From contig NZ_JAEPJQ010000006.1 of NCBI RefSeq assembly GCF_016827605.1, positions 205,955 through 269,954 on the forward strand: DNA of 64,000 nucleotides, in the 5' to 3' direction. Under the pieces are notes generated by a model that was not told the origin of the DNA, made no database searches, and worked only from the letters and a program-made list of their open reading frames with translations. The translations under genes and the position numbers were made by a program. This document shows positions 8,539-17,139 of this stretch, piece by piece; the stretch's first letter is position 1, and each line of letters begins with the position of its first letter. Origin of the DNA: Hyunsoonleella ulvae. GTDB taxonomy: Bacteria; Bacteroidota; Bacteroidia; Flavobacteriales; Flavobacteriaceae.

Positions 8539-9180
8539 ATGAGATTTAATGAATTTTTAAAACTGATTCCAAAAATAAAAAATATAGAGCTACCTGCCGA
8601 ATCTTCACATTTTAAAATGGTACCACCAACAAGAAAGGCTTTTGCAAAGTATTCTGAGGCACAGTTAAAAAAAGCCAAACGTGCTGGAGTTTTGACATTA
8701 TTTTATCCTAATGATATAAATGAAACATATTTTGTGCTTATGTTGCGAAAAACCTATAAAGGCGTGCATTCTGCCCAAGTGTCTTTCCCTGGGGGAAAGT
8801 TGGAACCTGATGACGAAAATATAGAGGAAACTGCCTTAAGAGAAACATTTGAGGAAGTTGGTGTACCAATATCAGATATTGAAGTGATAAGACCATTATC
8901 TCAAGTGTATATACCACCAAGTAATTTTTGTGTACAGCCTTTTGTTGGTATTTTAGATAAACCTCCTGTTTTTAAAAAAGAGGAAAGTGAAGTTGAACAA
9001 ATAATTGAAGTAAAATTATCTGATTTAATGAATGATGATAGCCTTACTAAAACTACAATAAAAACTTCATATAGTATTGGTATAGAGGTGCCCGCATTTG
9101 TTCTTAATGAGTTTATTGTTTGGGGAGCTACAGCTATGATGTTAAGTGAGGTTAAAGATGTGCTTACAAAATTGACATAG
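8539..9180 (+). CDS. NUDIX hydrolase, coenzyme A pyrophosphatase (NudL) type
   Basis: The 213-residue protein carries a complete Nudix box (GGKLEPDDEN then RETFEEVGV, about residues 85-109). Directly before it is the segment YKGVHSAQVSFPGG, which resembles the UPF0035/NudL signature HSGQVSFPGG. Members of this subfamily cleave coenzyme A and its derivatives into 4'-phosphopantetheine products. The residues for Mg-dependent catalysis (REXXEE) are intact. The ATG at 8539 is nearly back to back with the cyclophilin gene. The subfamily is well supported; the exact substrate is inferred. Confidence 0.9.
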   Translation: MRFNEFLKLIPKIKNIELPAESSHFKMVPPTRKAFAKYSEAQLKKAKRAGVLTLFYPNDINETYFVLMLRKTYKGVHSAQVSFPGGKLEPDDENIEETALRETFEEVGVPISDIEVIRPLSQVYIPPSNFCVQPFVGILDKPPVFKKEESEVEQIIEVKLSDLMNDDSLTKTTIKTSYSIGIEVPAFVLNEFIVWGATAMMLSEVKDVLTKLT

Positions 9181-9201
9181 ATAATAGTTTTATTACCTTT
9201 G
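9172..9201 (+). promoter_or_regulatory. Bacteroidota promoter for the acyltransferase gene
   Basis: TTG at 9172-9174 and TACCTTTG at 9194-9201 are separated by 19 bp. This is an exact match to the TTG-N19-TAnnTTTG consensus of the primary sigma factor in Bacteroidota. The start codon follows at 9230. The -33 box lies in the last codons of the Nudix gene. Confidence 0.75.
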
Positions 9202-9229
9202 CCGTCCAACCCTAACAAGATAACAGTAC

Positions 9230-10027
9230 ATGGGATTATTTAAAAAAAATCCTTTCGGACATATACTTTTCTTAAAACTATGGCTCATTCGTATTTTAGG
9301 AGCGATGACGCACAGACGTTTTAGAGGATTTAATGAACTACAAATAGAGGGCTCGGAAATCATAAAAAATCTTCCAGATAAAAATGTGCTTTTTATATCA
9401 AATCATCAAACGTATTTCGCTGATGTTGTGGCTATGTTCCATGTATTTAACGCTAGTTTAAGTGGGCGTACAGATTCTATAAAAAATATTGGATACCTGT
9501 GGAACCCAAAACTCAATATTTATTATGTTGCTGCTAAGGAAACCATGAAAGCTGGTTTGCTTCCTAAAATTCTGGCGTATGTAGGTTCTGTAAGTATAGA
9601 GCGTACATGGCGTTCTGAAGGTAAAGATGTACAGCGACAGGTTAAAATGAGTGATATTTCTAATATAGGGAAAGCTTTAGATGATGGTTGGGTAATTACT
9701 TTTCCGCAAGGCACTACAACACCATTTAAGCCTATAAGAAAAGGTACTGCACATATTATAAAGCGCTATAAACCTATGGTTGTACCTATTGTTATAGATG
9801 GTTTTAGACGTTCGTTCGATAAGAAAGGGCTTCGTATAAAAAAGAAAAACATACTACAAAGTATGGAAATAAAAGCACCTTTAGAGATTGATTACGATAA
9901 TGAAACTACCGATGAAATTGTAAAGAAAATAGAATTTGCTATTGAGCAGCATCCATCTTTCCTAAAAGTTATTCCTGAAAAAGAGTTGAAAGCTCAGCTT
10001 GAATTAGATAAGCTACGAGAGTGGTAG
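9230..10027 (+). CDS. 1-acyl-sn-glycerol-3-phosphate acyltransferase (PlsC-like)
   Basis: The 265-residue protein belongs to the lysophosphatidate acyltransferase superfamily. The catalytic block reads SNHQTYFADVVAMF (about residues 62-75). Its His and Asp are separated by five residues, where the classical motif is HX4D. A second block, FPQGTTTPFKP (about 162-172), replaces the usual FPEGTRS. A third, VVPIVIDGFRR, follows. The enzyme would acylate lysophosphatidic acid or a related lipid at the inner membrane. It has its own promoter at 9172-9201. The enzyme class is clear; the substrate, perhaps an ornithine or other amino lipid, is not certain. Confidence 0.85.
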   Translation: MGLFKKNPFGHILFLKLWLIRILGAMTHRRFRGFNELQIEGSEIIKNLPDKNVLFISNHQTYFADVVAMFHVFNASLSGRTDSIKNIGYLWNPKLNIYYVAAKETMKAGLLPKILAYVGSVSIERTWRSEGKDVQRQVKMSDISNIGKALDDGWVITFPQGTTTPFKPIRKGTAHIIKRYKPMVVPIVIDGFRRSFDKKGLRIKKKNILQSMEIKAPLEIDYDNETTDEIVKKIEFAIEQHPSFLKVIPEKELKAQLELDKLREW

Positions 10028-10187
10028 TCTTTTTTTAACTAAAAACTACTATAGTATTTTGACTTGCAATAATTTAACAATAAAATTCGTTATATTAGTA
10101 TTGCAAAACTATTAGATAACTAGTCGTATAAACTTGTGTTTTTAGGACTTATATTAGAGCTTACGGCAACCCCAAAACCTATCTGCT

Positions 10188-11648
10188 ATGAAATATCTTA
10201 ACCATTTAAAATTAGCTTTTTTAAGTGTTCTCCTCATCACTTTTGTGTTTAATTGCTCCAATCAAACAGAGACTACTGTTCAAGATGATATCCAAGAAGA
10301 AGAGGAAGAAGTAGTAGCTGATTTAACTAAAGCAGCTATAAATTATACAAACCATTGTGGTGGTTGTCATGGACAGAAATTTGAGTCTTTTATAGAAAGG
10401 CAATGGTTATATGGTAATGCCTCTGTAGATATTGCTAACTCCATTACTGTTGGATATGAATCCAATGGTATGCCTGCTTACGAAAACACGTTTTCTCCAC
10501 AAGAAATAAAGGATTTGGCTGATTATATTCTTCAAGAAATTGAAGGGAAAACCAAAGCTGATATTGAGGTTGAAAACCCTAACCTTTCAGGTACTATAGA
10601 ATCAGACGATCTTATTTTTAGATTAGAAACCATAACAAATCAAATTGACGGTGTGCCTTGGGGTATGGTACAGCTACCAAACGGAGATTTTTTAGTTACA
10701 CAACGAGAAGGAAACCTTTTTAGAGTTACCAGCAAAGGTGTAATATCAGAAATTAGTGGTACTCCCAATGTTGTTGCACAAGGTCAAGGCGGTTTACTAG
10801 ATGTAATGTTGCATCCTGATTTTGAGAACAATACTTATATCTATTTGTCTTATTCTAGCCCAAACCCAAATAACTCCAATCAAAGAACAACAGCTGTAGC
10901 GCGTGGACGTTTGTCTGGCAATACTTTAGAAGGGGTTCAGGAAATTTTTACTGCCTTACCATACCTTACTAGTGGAAACCATTTTGGTTCAAGATTGGTA
11001 TTTGATAATGCAGGTTACCTCTATGTAACAGTTGGAGATCGTGGTAATAGAGATACGTATCCTCAAGCTCTAGATAATGGTGTAGGCAAGGTGCATAGGT
11101 TAATGGATGATGGTACTGTGCCAACTGATAATCCTTTTTACAATATGCAAGATCACGAATGGTCTGTTTTTAGCTATGGGGTAAGAAACCCTCAAGGTTT
11201 AACAAAACATCCCGTTACTGGTGCTATTTGGGAGGGAGAGCATGGTCCTCAAGGAGGCGATGAAATTAATATTTTGGATTCTGGAAATAACTATGGTTGG
11301 CCCACAATTACTTACGGTATTAATTATAATGGTACACCTATTACAGATCAAACTGAAATGGCGGGAATGGAACAACCAATTCACTATTGGGTGCCTTCAA
11401 TTGCGCCTTGTGGTATGGATTTTTTGTCTGGTAATTTTTATGGCAAATGGCAAAATGACCTTTTTGTAGGATCCTTAAAATTTAGGTATTTACACCGTTT
11501 AAAAATGGATGGAAATGTAGTTACTGGTCATGAAGAATTGCTAAACGATATTGGTCGCGTTAGAGACGTGCATATGGGTAAAGATGGCTACATGTATGTT
11601 CTAGTTGAAGGTCCAGGAAGACTTATAAGACTTGTGCCAGAGCAATAA
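10188..11648 (+). CDS. Cytochrome c domain fused to PQQ-type glucose/sorbosone dehydrogenase, lipoprotein
   Basis: The 486-residue protein starts with a signal ending at Cys23 (FVFNC), which predicts a lipoprotein. An acidic linker (residues 31-45) leads to a short cytochrome c domain with CGGCH at residues 57-61 and a probable distal Met ligand in GMPAYEN near residue 93. From about residue 130 to the end is a six-bladed propeller of the GSDH family (WGMVQLPNGDFLVTQREG, GQGGLLDVMLHP, GEHGPQGGDEIN). Such enzymes use PQQ to oxidise aldoses and could pass electrons to the fused haem. No pqq biosynthesis genes are visible nearby. The ~160 bp upstream show no strong promoter match. Confidence 0.88.
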   Translation: MKYLNHLKLAFLSVLLITFVFNCSNQTETTVQDDIQEEEEEVVADLTKAAINYTNHCGGCHGQKFESFIERQWLYGNASVDIANSITVGYESNGMPAYENTFSPQEIKDLADYILQEIEGKTKADIEVENPNLSGTIESDDLIFRLETITNQIDGVPWGMVQLPNGDFLVTQREGNLFRVTSKGVISEISGTPNVVAQGQGGLLDVMLHPDFENNTYIYLSYSSPNPNNSNQRTTAVARGRLSGNTLEGVQEIFTALPYLTSGNHFGSRLVFDNAGYLYVTVGDRGNRDTYPQALDNGVGKVHRLMDDGTVPTDNPFYNMQDHEWSVFSYGVRNPQGLTKHPVTGAIWEGEHGPQGGDEINILDSGNNYGWPTITYGINYNGTPITDQTEMAGMEQPIHYWVPSIAPCGMDFLSGNFYGKWQNDLFVGSLKFRYLHRLKMDGNVVTGHEELLNDIGRVRDVHMGKDGYMYVLVEGPGRLIRLVPEQ

Positions 11649-11668
11649 TAATATTTTTATGATGTTTT

Positions 11669-11823
11669 GGGCGTTACCCACAAGGGGTCAGGCTTTCCGT
11701 TATATCTTTTTTAAAGAATACATCATTATTGGGAGCTGTAAGTGCTAACCTCAATGATATGAGTTCTAAATAAACTTTGGTTTTCAAAATTTAAAAAAGG
11801 ATGCCACTCCAATCCTTAACGCA
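11669..11823. repeat. Dispersed intergenic repeat, copy 1
   Basis: The 22-nt block at 11686-11707 matches 19 of 22 positions of the block at 59421-59442. The 28-nt block at 11796-11823 matches 22 of 28 positions of 59534-59561. Between the blocks the two copies are unrelated, yet in each copy the bases after the first block are complementary to those before the second. Here the arms are TTTTTTAAA-type. No reading frame crosses the element. It may be a non-autonomous element or a structured RNA; the remainder of the gap 11649-11872 is featureless. Confidence 0.6.
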
Positions 11824-11872
11824 GATTCGGTGCTATATTCCCATGAGGTTTTATATATGTATATTGGAAGTA

Positions 11873-12553
11873 TTAATTCAATAATCTAATAAACTCTTGC
11901 ATACCAACTGTGGCTGTTTTAGCAATTACAGTAATACGGTTGTTACTCTCAATATTGGGTTTTGGATCAATAAAATAAATAGGAGTATTGCTTGGTGCAT
12001 AATGCATTAATCCAGCAGCAGGATACACTTGCATAGATGTCCCAACAATTAATAAAATATCTGCTGTTTCACAAATTTGAGCAGCCTTTTCAATAAGTGG
12101 GACATCCTCTCCAAACCAAACAATGTGTGGGCGTAATTGATATCCTTTTTTGCAAAGGTCGCCTAAAACCAAATCGGTTTTCCATTCTTGTATATCATTT
12201 GCATCAAAGGTGCTACGTACTTTTAATAATTCGCCATGTAAGTGTATTACATTTGTGCTGCCAGCACGTTCATGCAAGTCATCAACATTTTGTGTAATTA
12301 TAGTTACGTTATGTTCGTTTTCCAATTTAGCAATGTCTATATGTGCAGCATTTGGGGAAACTTCAAACAGCTGTCGTCGCCGTTGATTATAAAAATCTAA
12401 AACTAATTCTGGATTTTTTACAAACCCTTCAGGAGTTGCTACTTCCATAACATCATGCCCTTCCCATAAGCCGTTTTCATCTCTAAACGTCTTTACGCCA
12501 CTTTCAGCACTCATACCAGCGCCGGTAAGTATAACTATATGTTTTTTCTTCAT
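11873..12553 (-). CDS. NAD-dependent protein deacylase, sirtuin (Sir2/CobB-like)
   Basis: The 226-residue protein has the sirtuin NAD-binding motifs GAGMSAESGVKTFRD (about residues 11-25), TQNVDDLHERAG and the catalytic His in HLHGEL. The sequence FYNQRRRQL contains the YxxR pair that marks class III sirtuins with desuccinylase or deacylase activity. The small domain, however, has only one cysteine (GDLCKKG) where four zinc-binding cysteines are expected. The zinc module therefore seems to be lost or replaced. The gene is divergent from the TrmH-like gene. Confidence 0.9.
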   Translation of the reverse strand: MKKKHIVILTGAGMSAESGVKTFRDENGLWEGHDVMEVATPEGFVKNPELVLDFYNQRRRQLFEVSPNAAHIDIAKLENEHNVTIITQNVDDLHERAGSTNVIHLHGELLKVRSTFDANDIQEWKTDLVLGDLCKKGYQLRPHIVWFGEDVPLIEKAAQICETADILLIVGTSMQVYPAAGLMHYAPSNTPIYFIDPKPNIESNNRITVIAKTATVGMQEFIRLLN

Positions 12554-12735
12554 ATTACTTTTCTATAGACTACATAACTTAAAGTATGCTAAAGCTACTA
12601 AAATATTTTTTTCATCAACCTTTAAAAAATCTATAATATTTGTTTTTAGTAGAATTATAATTAACAATAAAAACACCAATTATAGGCATCACGTGTTAAA
12701 TTGTATCTTTATCCTATTAAATATTGTTGAATTAC

Positions 12736-13398
12736 ATGATAGACCGAGATTTACTGCATCATTTAGAAGGGTATTTAACCGAAAATAGAAGAAATAAATT
12801 TGCAAAAGTACTTGCCCAGCGTACAAAGCATTTTACAGTAGCTATTGAGGATGTATACCAATTGCATAATACTAGTGCTGTGATAAGAAGCTGTGATGTG
12901 TTTGGGATACAAGACGTTAATATTATAGAAGAGCAAAATACCAAACGCATAGATAGAGAAATAGCCATGGGAGCTCAGAAGTGGGTAGATTTAAATAGGT
13001 ATAATTCTGTAAAGTCTTGTATTACTGATTTGAAACAAAATGGCTATCAAATAGTAGCTACAACACCTCATATAAACGATTGTGATTTACAAGATTTTGA
13101 TGTAACCAAAAAGTCCTGTATTTTTTTCGGTCGTGAAACCGAAGGCTTATCAGATGAGGTTTTAAATGCAGCCGATAGTTATTTAAAAATACCTATGGTA
13201 GGTTTTACAGAGAGTTTAAATATATCAGTATCTGCTGCTATTATATTGCAGCATATTACAAGTAAGCTAAAAAGCACTAATTTACCTTGGCAATTATCTG
13301 AAAATGAACAGTTAGTAAAGCGAATTGATTGGTGTAAAAAAACGATTAAGAGCTTTGATGAGATTGTAGAGCGGTTTCATCACACTAAAAATATATAA
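12736..13398 (+). CDS. TrmH-family tRNA/rRNA 2'-O-methyltransferase (SPOUT)
   Basis: I chose the ATG at 12736 (MIDRDLLHHLEGYL; 220 residues) over an in-frame TTG at 12724. The three SpoU motifs are clear: HNTSAVIRSCDVFGI with the conserved Asn and Arg, FFGRETEGLSDEVL, and IPMVGFTESLNISVSAA. The last two form the SAM-binding knot. The length and short N-terminal helical region resemble TrmH, which methylates G18 of tRNA, and the helical C-terminal tail also fits that group. The exact target nucleoside is inferred. Confidence 0.87.
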   Translation: MIDRDLLHHLEGYLTENRRNKFAKVLAQRTKHFTVAIEDVYQLHNTSAVIRSCDVFGIQDVNIIEEQNTKRIDREIAMGAQKWVDLNRYNSVKSCITDLKQNGYQIVATTPHINDCDLQDFDVTKKSCIFFGRETEGLSDEVLNAADSYLKIPMVGFTESLNISVSAAIILQHITSKLKSTNLPWQLSENEQLVKRIDWCKKTIKSFDEIVERFHHTKNI

Positions 13399-13405
13399 CT
13401 TCATA

Positions 13406-14182
13406 CTAAATACGGTCTTTTCGCCTATTACTTAGTAATTTGTACTCTTCGTAGCATTCGCTTATGGCATCCAGTATTTGCAAGTCATTGGCTGTTTGAA
13501 TAAAGCCTTTAGAATAGTTACACTGACTCACTATTTCATCAAGATCTACACGTTCAACTTTTAAAAGCGCTGTTAACATTTCTCTGTCAAAACGAGAGGC
13601 GAGTAAATTACGTATTTCATCATCCTGCTTCATCTGCTTGAGCTTTCTAAGCTCATTAGGCTTTTTACCAAACATACGGTGTAAAAAGTCAGCCGGGTTA
13701 AAAATTGAACCGATAACCTTGGTTAATCCAGATTTTTTACCAGCCTCATAACCTTTAGATAAACCAGCAATTTGATAACGGTAATTATCATTTATTTGCG
13801 GAACTTGTTTAATGTCAACCTCTAAATACCCTGTGAGTTTTAGTTGATTTACTACAACCTCTTCTAAAGCCAAAGCCAGTTCTGTCAATTCTATGGTAGA
13901 ACTTCCATATTTTAACCAGTCGTTGGTAACCCTAACTTTTATAGATTTAAAACCAATATACGAGAAGTGTAAAGTATCATTAACTTTGGCAGTAATGGCA
14001 AATTCCCCTTTATTGTTAGTTGTTGTACCCTTAACTTGGTTTAGGTTAACGATATTAACGCTTTCAAGAGGCTTGTCATCTGCTGCATTTACCACAACAC
14101 CAATGGCTTTAGTATCAGCTTCCTGAGCCATGGCAAGGTTGCTGACAAAAAGTAATATGATGATACTTAAAATACGTTTCAT
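13406..14182 (-). CDS. Secreted protein with carboxypeptidase-regulatory-like (CarboxypepD_reg) domain
   Basis: The start at 14182 gives a clean signal peptide (MKRILSIIILLFVSNLAMAQ); an alternative start lies five codons upstream. The 258-residue product has a transthyretin-like CarboxypepD_reg fold in its first half (GVVVNAADDKPLESVNIVN, then GTTTNNKGEFAI, about residues 27-60). Such domains usually precede TonB-dependent receptors, but no plug or barrel follows here. The second half is helical and basic, with no recognised domain. It converges with the TrmH-like gene, with 7 bp between the genes. It is probably periplasmic. Confidence 0.75.
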   Translation of the reverse strand: MKRILSIIILLFVSNLAMAQEADTKAIGVVVNAADDKPLESVNIVNLNQVKGTTTNNKGEFAITAKVNDTLHFSYIGFKSIKVRVTNDWLKYGSSTIELTELALALEEVVVNQLKLTGYLEVDIKQVPQINDNYRYQIAGLSKGYEAGKKSGLTKVIGSIFNPADFLHRMFGKKPNELRKLKQMKQDDEIRNLLASRFDREMLTALLKVERVDLDEIVSQCNYSKGFIQTANDLQILDAISECYEEYKLLSNRRKDRI

Positions 14183-14329
14183 GAGTGGCGTAATCACAGT
14201 TATGAGATGTTAAAAATACTAAACAAAACCCTAACATGTTGGTGTTATGGTTTTAATTTGACTAAAAATTAACAAAAAGCATACCTAAATGGTAGTTTTG
14301 TGTTGTTAGTCGATTAGCCCACAAAAAAC

Positions 14330-16093
14330 TTATCTTCTGGAACGTCTAGGTCTGGAACTGGCAAAATCTCCTCCAGACTTAGAGCGTCTAGATTTTGATT
14401 TATTATCGCGTTTGCGATCATCTTTTCTGCTGCCAGAACTAAAGTTTCCTTTTCTGTCATCTCTACGTCTGCCTCTGTTTCGGTCACGCTTTCTACCTCG
14501 TCCACGATTTTCGGAAATCTCTACATTTACAAAACGTCCGTTATATTTAAAGTCAGTAAAAAATCCAAGTATTTTCTCTTGCAGTTCTTTTTCTGTATTA
14601 AAAAATGAAAACGTATCCTTTGCTTCCACCTTAAACACATCATCTTGTCCCAATTCTAACACTTCTTTTAGAAAGTCCTTCAAGCTCATCCAGTCAAACC
14701 CATCTTTCTTTCCAACATTAATAAAGTAACGAACAGAATTTCCAGAATCCTTATGATCGTCGTTAGATGTAGAAATATTTAAGTCTAAAGCTTTTTGGTA
14801 ATAATTATAAAACCTAGAAAACTCAACAGAGAAGAATTTTTTAATCAATTCATCTTTACTTGTATCTTCAAATAAAGCATTAATATCCCCTAAATAGGTG
14901 TCAATATCATGATTAACCTCAGTATGGTGTACTTTTTTGGCAAGGGACATTAATTGCACCTCGCAAATTTGCATTCCATTAGGGATGTCTTTCTTTTCAA
15001 ACTGTCTCTTAATAATACGTTCTATACCCTTAATTTTCCGTACTTCACTTTTAGAAACAATAACCATAGAAACCCCAGTTTTTCCTGCACGACCTGTTCG
15101 TCCAGAGCGATGTGTATAGGTTTCAATCTCATCAGGTAATTGATAATTAATCACATGAGTAATATCGTCAACATCAATTCCACGAGCAGCTACATCTGTG
15201 GCAACTAACATTTGTATTTGCTTATTTCTAAAGGATTTCATAACCAAATCTCGCTGATTCTGACTTAAATCACCGTGCAATGCTCCAGCACTGTACCCAT
15301 CTTCAATCAAACGCTCAGCTACTTTTTGGGTATCGCGCTTAGTTCTACAAAAAATTACAGAAAAAATATCAGGGTTAGCATCAGCTAAACGTTTTAAAGC
15401 TTGGTAACGGTCTCTTGCATTAACAAGGTAATATTCATGTGATACTTGGCTAGTACTTTCATTTTTACGCCCTACGGTAATCTCTTGAGGGTCATACATA
15501 AAGTTCTTAGCAATTGCAGCTACTTCACGTGGCATAGTAGCCGAGAATAACCATGTGTTTTTGTCTTCAGGAGTGTGCGATAAAATAGAAGTAATATCCT
15601 CTTTAAATCCCATATTTAACATCTCGTCTGCCTCATCTAAAACCGAATATCCAATTTTAGAAATATCTACCAAACGTCTGTTAATCATATCTTTCATACG
15701 TCCAGGAGTGGCTACAATAATTTGGGCACCACGTTTTATCTCTCTAGCTTGTTCTGTAATACTCGCGCCACCATAAACAGCAACTACATTTAAACCTTTA
15801 CAGTATTTACCATAAAGCTTCATTTCGTTAGTAATTTGCAGGCAAAGCTCTCTGGTAGGTGATAAAATTAACCCCTGTGTTGTACGACTGCTAACATCGA
15901 TTTTTTGAAGCATAGGAAAACCAAATGCCGCAGTTTTACCCGTTCCAGTTTGTGCTAACGCGACTAAATCAGTTTCGGAATTTAATAAAATGGGGATGGC
16001 TTTCTCTTGGACCTCGCTAGGTGTTTCAAAACCTAAATCAGTAATAGCTTGTAATAGGTCGTTATTTAGACCTAAATCTTGGAATGTGCTCAT
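14330..16093 (-). CDS. DEAD-box ATP-dependent RNA helicase (DeaD/CsdA-like)
   Basis: The 587-residue helicase contains the full motif set: Q motif, AQTGTGKT, PTRELCLQI, TPGR, DEAD, SAT and HRSGRTGRAG. A C-terminal DbpA-type RNA-binding domain follows (about residues 460-535, YFINVGKKDGFDWMSLKDF). The protein ends in an Arg/Lys/Gly/Ser-rich tail of about 50 residues. This layout is that of the cold-shock helicase DeaD/CsdA, which unwinds structured RNA in ribosome assembly and mRNA decay. A -7 box at 16207-16200 implies a leader of about 100 nt containing two hairpins. The family is certain; the specific paralogue name is less so. Confidence 0.93.
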   Translation of the reverse strand: MSTFQDLGLNNDLLQAITDLGFETPSEVQEKAIPILLNSETDLVALAQTGTGKTAAFGFPMLQKIDVSSRTTQGLILSPTRELCLQITNEMKLYGKYCKGLNVVAVYGGASITEQAREIKRGAQIIVATPGRMKDMINRRLVDISKIGYSVLDEADEMLNMGFKEDITSILSHTPEDKNTWLFSATMPREVAAIAKNFMYDPQEITVGRKNESTSQVSHEYYLVNARDRYQALKRLADANPDIFSVIFCRTKRDTQKVAERLIEDGYSAGALHGDLSQNQRDLVMKSFRNKQIQMLVATDVAARGIDVDDITHVINYQLPDEIETYTHRSGRTGRAGKTGVSMVIVSKSEVRKIKGIERIIKRQFEKKDIPNGMQICEVQLMSLAKKVHHTEVNHDIDTYLGDINALFEDTSKDELIKKFFSVEFSRFYNYYQKALDLNISTSNDDHKDSGNSVRYFINVGKKDGFDWMSLKDFLKEVLELGQDDVFKVEAKDTFSFFNTEKELQEKILGFFTDFKYNGRFVNVEISENRGRGRKRDRNRGRRRDDRKGNFSSGSRKDDRKRDNKSKSRRSKSGGDFASSRPRRSRR

Positions 16094-16115
16094 GTGTATT
16101 ATGTATGCGATTTTA

Positions 16116-16207
16116 TTATGCAGTGTTGCATAAGAAGCGCATCGACATACGTAACCTAAACTTCTAGCAACACATCCTCACCCTGAGGATTTTAAGCGGC
16201 AAAGATA
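16116..16207 (-). promoter_or_regulatory. Promoter -7 box and structured 5' leader of the DEAD-box helicase
   Basis: CAAAGATA at 16200-16207 reads as TATCTTTG on the minus strand, a perfect -7 box; no convincing -33 TTG is visible. Between it and the start codon (16093) are two perfect hairpins: ATCCTCA/TGAGGAT (16174-16180 with 16184-16190) and TTATGCA/TGCATAA (16116-16122 with 16127-16133). The upstream part of the gap (16208-16337) is AT-rich and featureless. Confidence 0.55.
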
Positions 16208-16337
16208 CACTAATAATTTAGATTACTGGTTTTTGGTATTTAAGATGAGTATTTTACCACATTCTAAAATATTGGCCTTTGTTTGGGACGTAGAAGGTTG
16301 AGTTTAACGGTTTTTTAAGTATAAGAATTAGAGTGGT

Positions 16338-16994
16338 TTAGTAGTTATATTCTAATCCTAAACTAAATACAGATGATTTAATAGTATTATTTCGTTCAAT
16401 TAATCCAAAAAAGTATCTTGTATTCATACTAATTTTTTCTGTAAGCTTAAATCCAATTCCAAATGTAAATCCAAAGTCAAATTTATCATAATTAAAATCA
16501 ACTGGTTCAGTAGGTGTTCCAGAAATATCAACAAATGGGTCTTTAGTAATTTTCTCTTTTCGATTTATTATGTATCCAAATTGTGGACCACCTTCGAGAT
16601 AAAAATTTTCGCTAACAATATACTGTGCAACAATTGGGATTATAATTGTAGATTCATTAATGTTAGATTCAAAGTCAACGAATATTGAGTTGAAGTTATT
16701 TGAATCAGTAATTTCAATATTTTCATTTACGAATTTTGAACCTTGTATTGCAAAAATGAGTTCTGGTTGAATTCTAAAATCATTCGATATTTCAAAGCTT
16801 AAAAAACCACCAAGATAAAAACCAAATTTTCTGTCATAGCGCACATCTTCAATTCCAGGAATTATATATCTCGGTGTGTAAGATGAATAATTTGCTCCAG
16901 TTTTAAAGCCTATTGTCATTTCATTATTTTGCGCTTTTGCATTATTATTGAATACTAAAAAAAGAAATACTACTAAAAAAAGATGTTTATTCAT
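16338..16994 (-). CDS. Outer-membrane beta-barrel (PorT-like) protein
   Basis: The 218-residue protein has a signal peptide (MNKHLFLVVFLFLVFNNNAKAQ). Alternating amphipathic strands follow, beginning IGFKTGANYSSYTP and ending in an aromatic residue (LGLEYNY). These are features of the eight-stranded 'outer membrane protein beta-barrel' family common in Bacteroidota. Phrases such as GGFLSFEISNDFRIQPELIF are typical of this group. The gene stands alone; nothing suggests a specific substrate. It is similar in style to the protein at 32330-32965. Confidence 0.8.
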   Translation of the reverse strand: MNKHLFLVVFLFLVFNNNAKAQNNEMTIGFKTGANYSSYTPRYIIPGIEDVRYDRKFGFYLGGFLSFEISNDFRIQPELIFAIQGSKFVNENIEITDSNNFNSIFVDFESNINESTIIIPIVAQYIVSENFYLEGGPQFGYIINRKEKITKDPFVDISGTPTEPVDFNYDKFDFGFTFGIGFKLTEKISMNTRYFFGLIERNNTIKSSVFSLGLEYNY

Positions 16995-17139
16995 AATTTG
17001 GTAATTATTTGTAACTCTTATATATAGTGTAAACAGTTTACTATTTGTGCCTATAAATCTAACAATTTAAATCAATTTTTAAGACTAAATTATACCTTAT
17101 CACACATAATCAAATTGTATTTTTACCAAAATATCTTAT

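Noticed and set aside
14314..14505. 63-codon minus-strand frame at the end of the DEAD-box gene
   Set aside because: It lies in another frame of the Arg/Gly-rich helicase tail and has no independent support.
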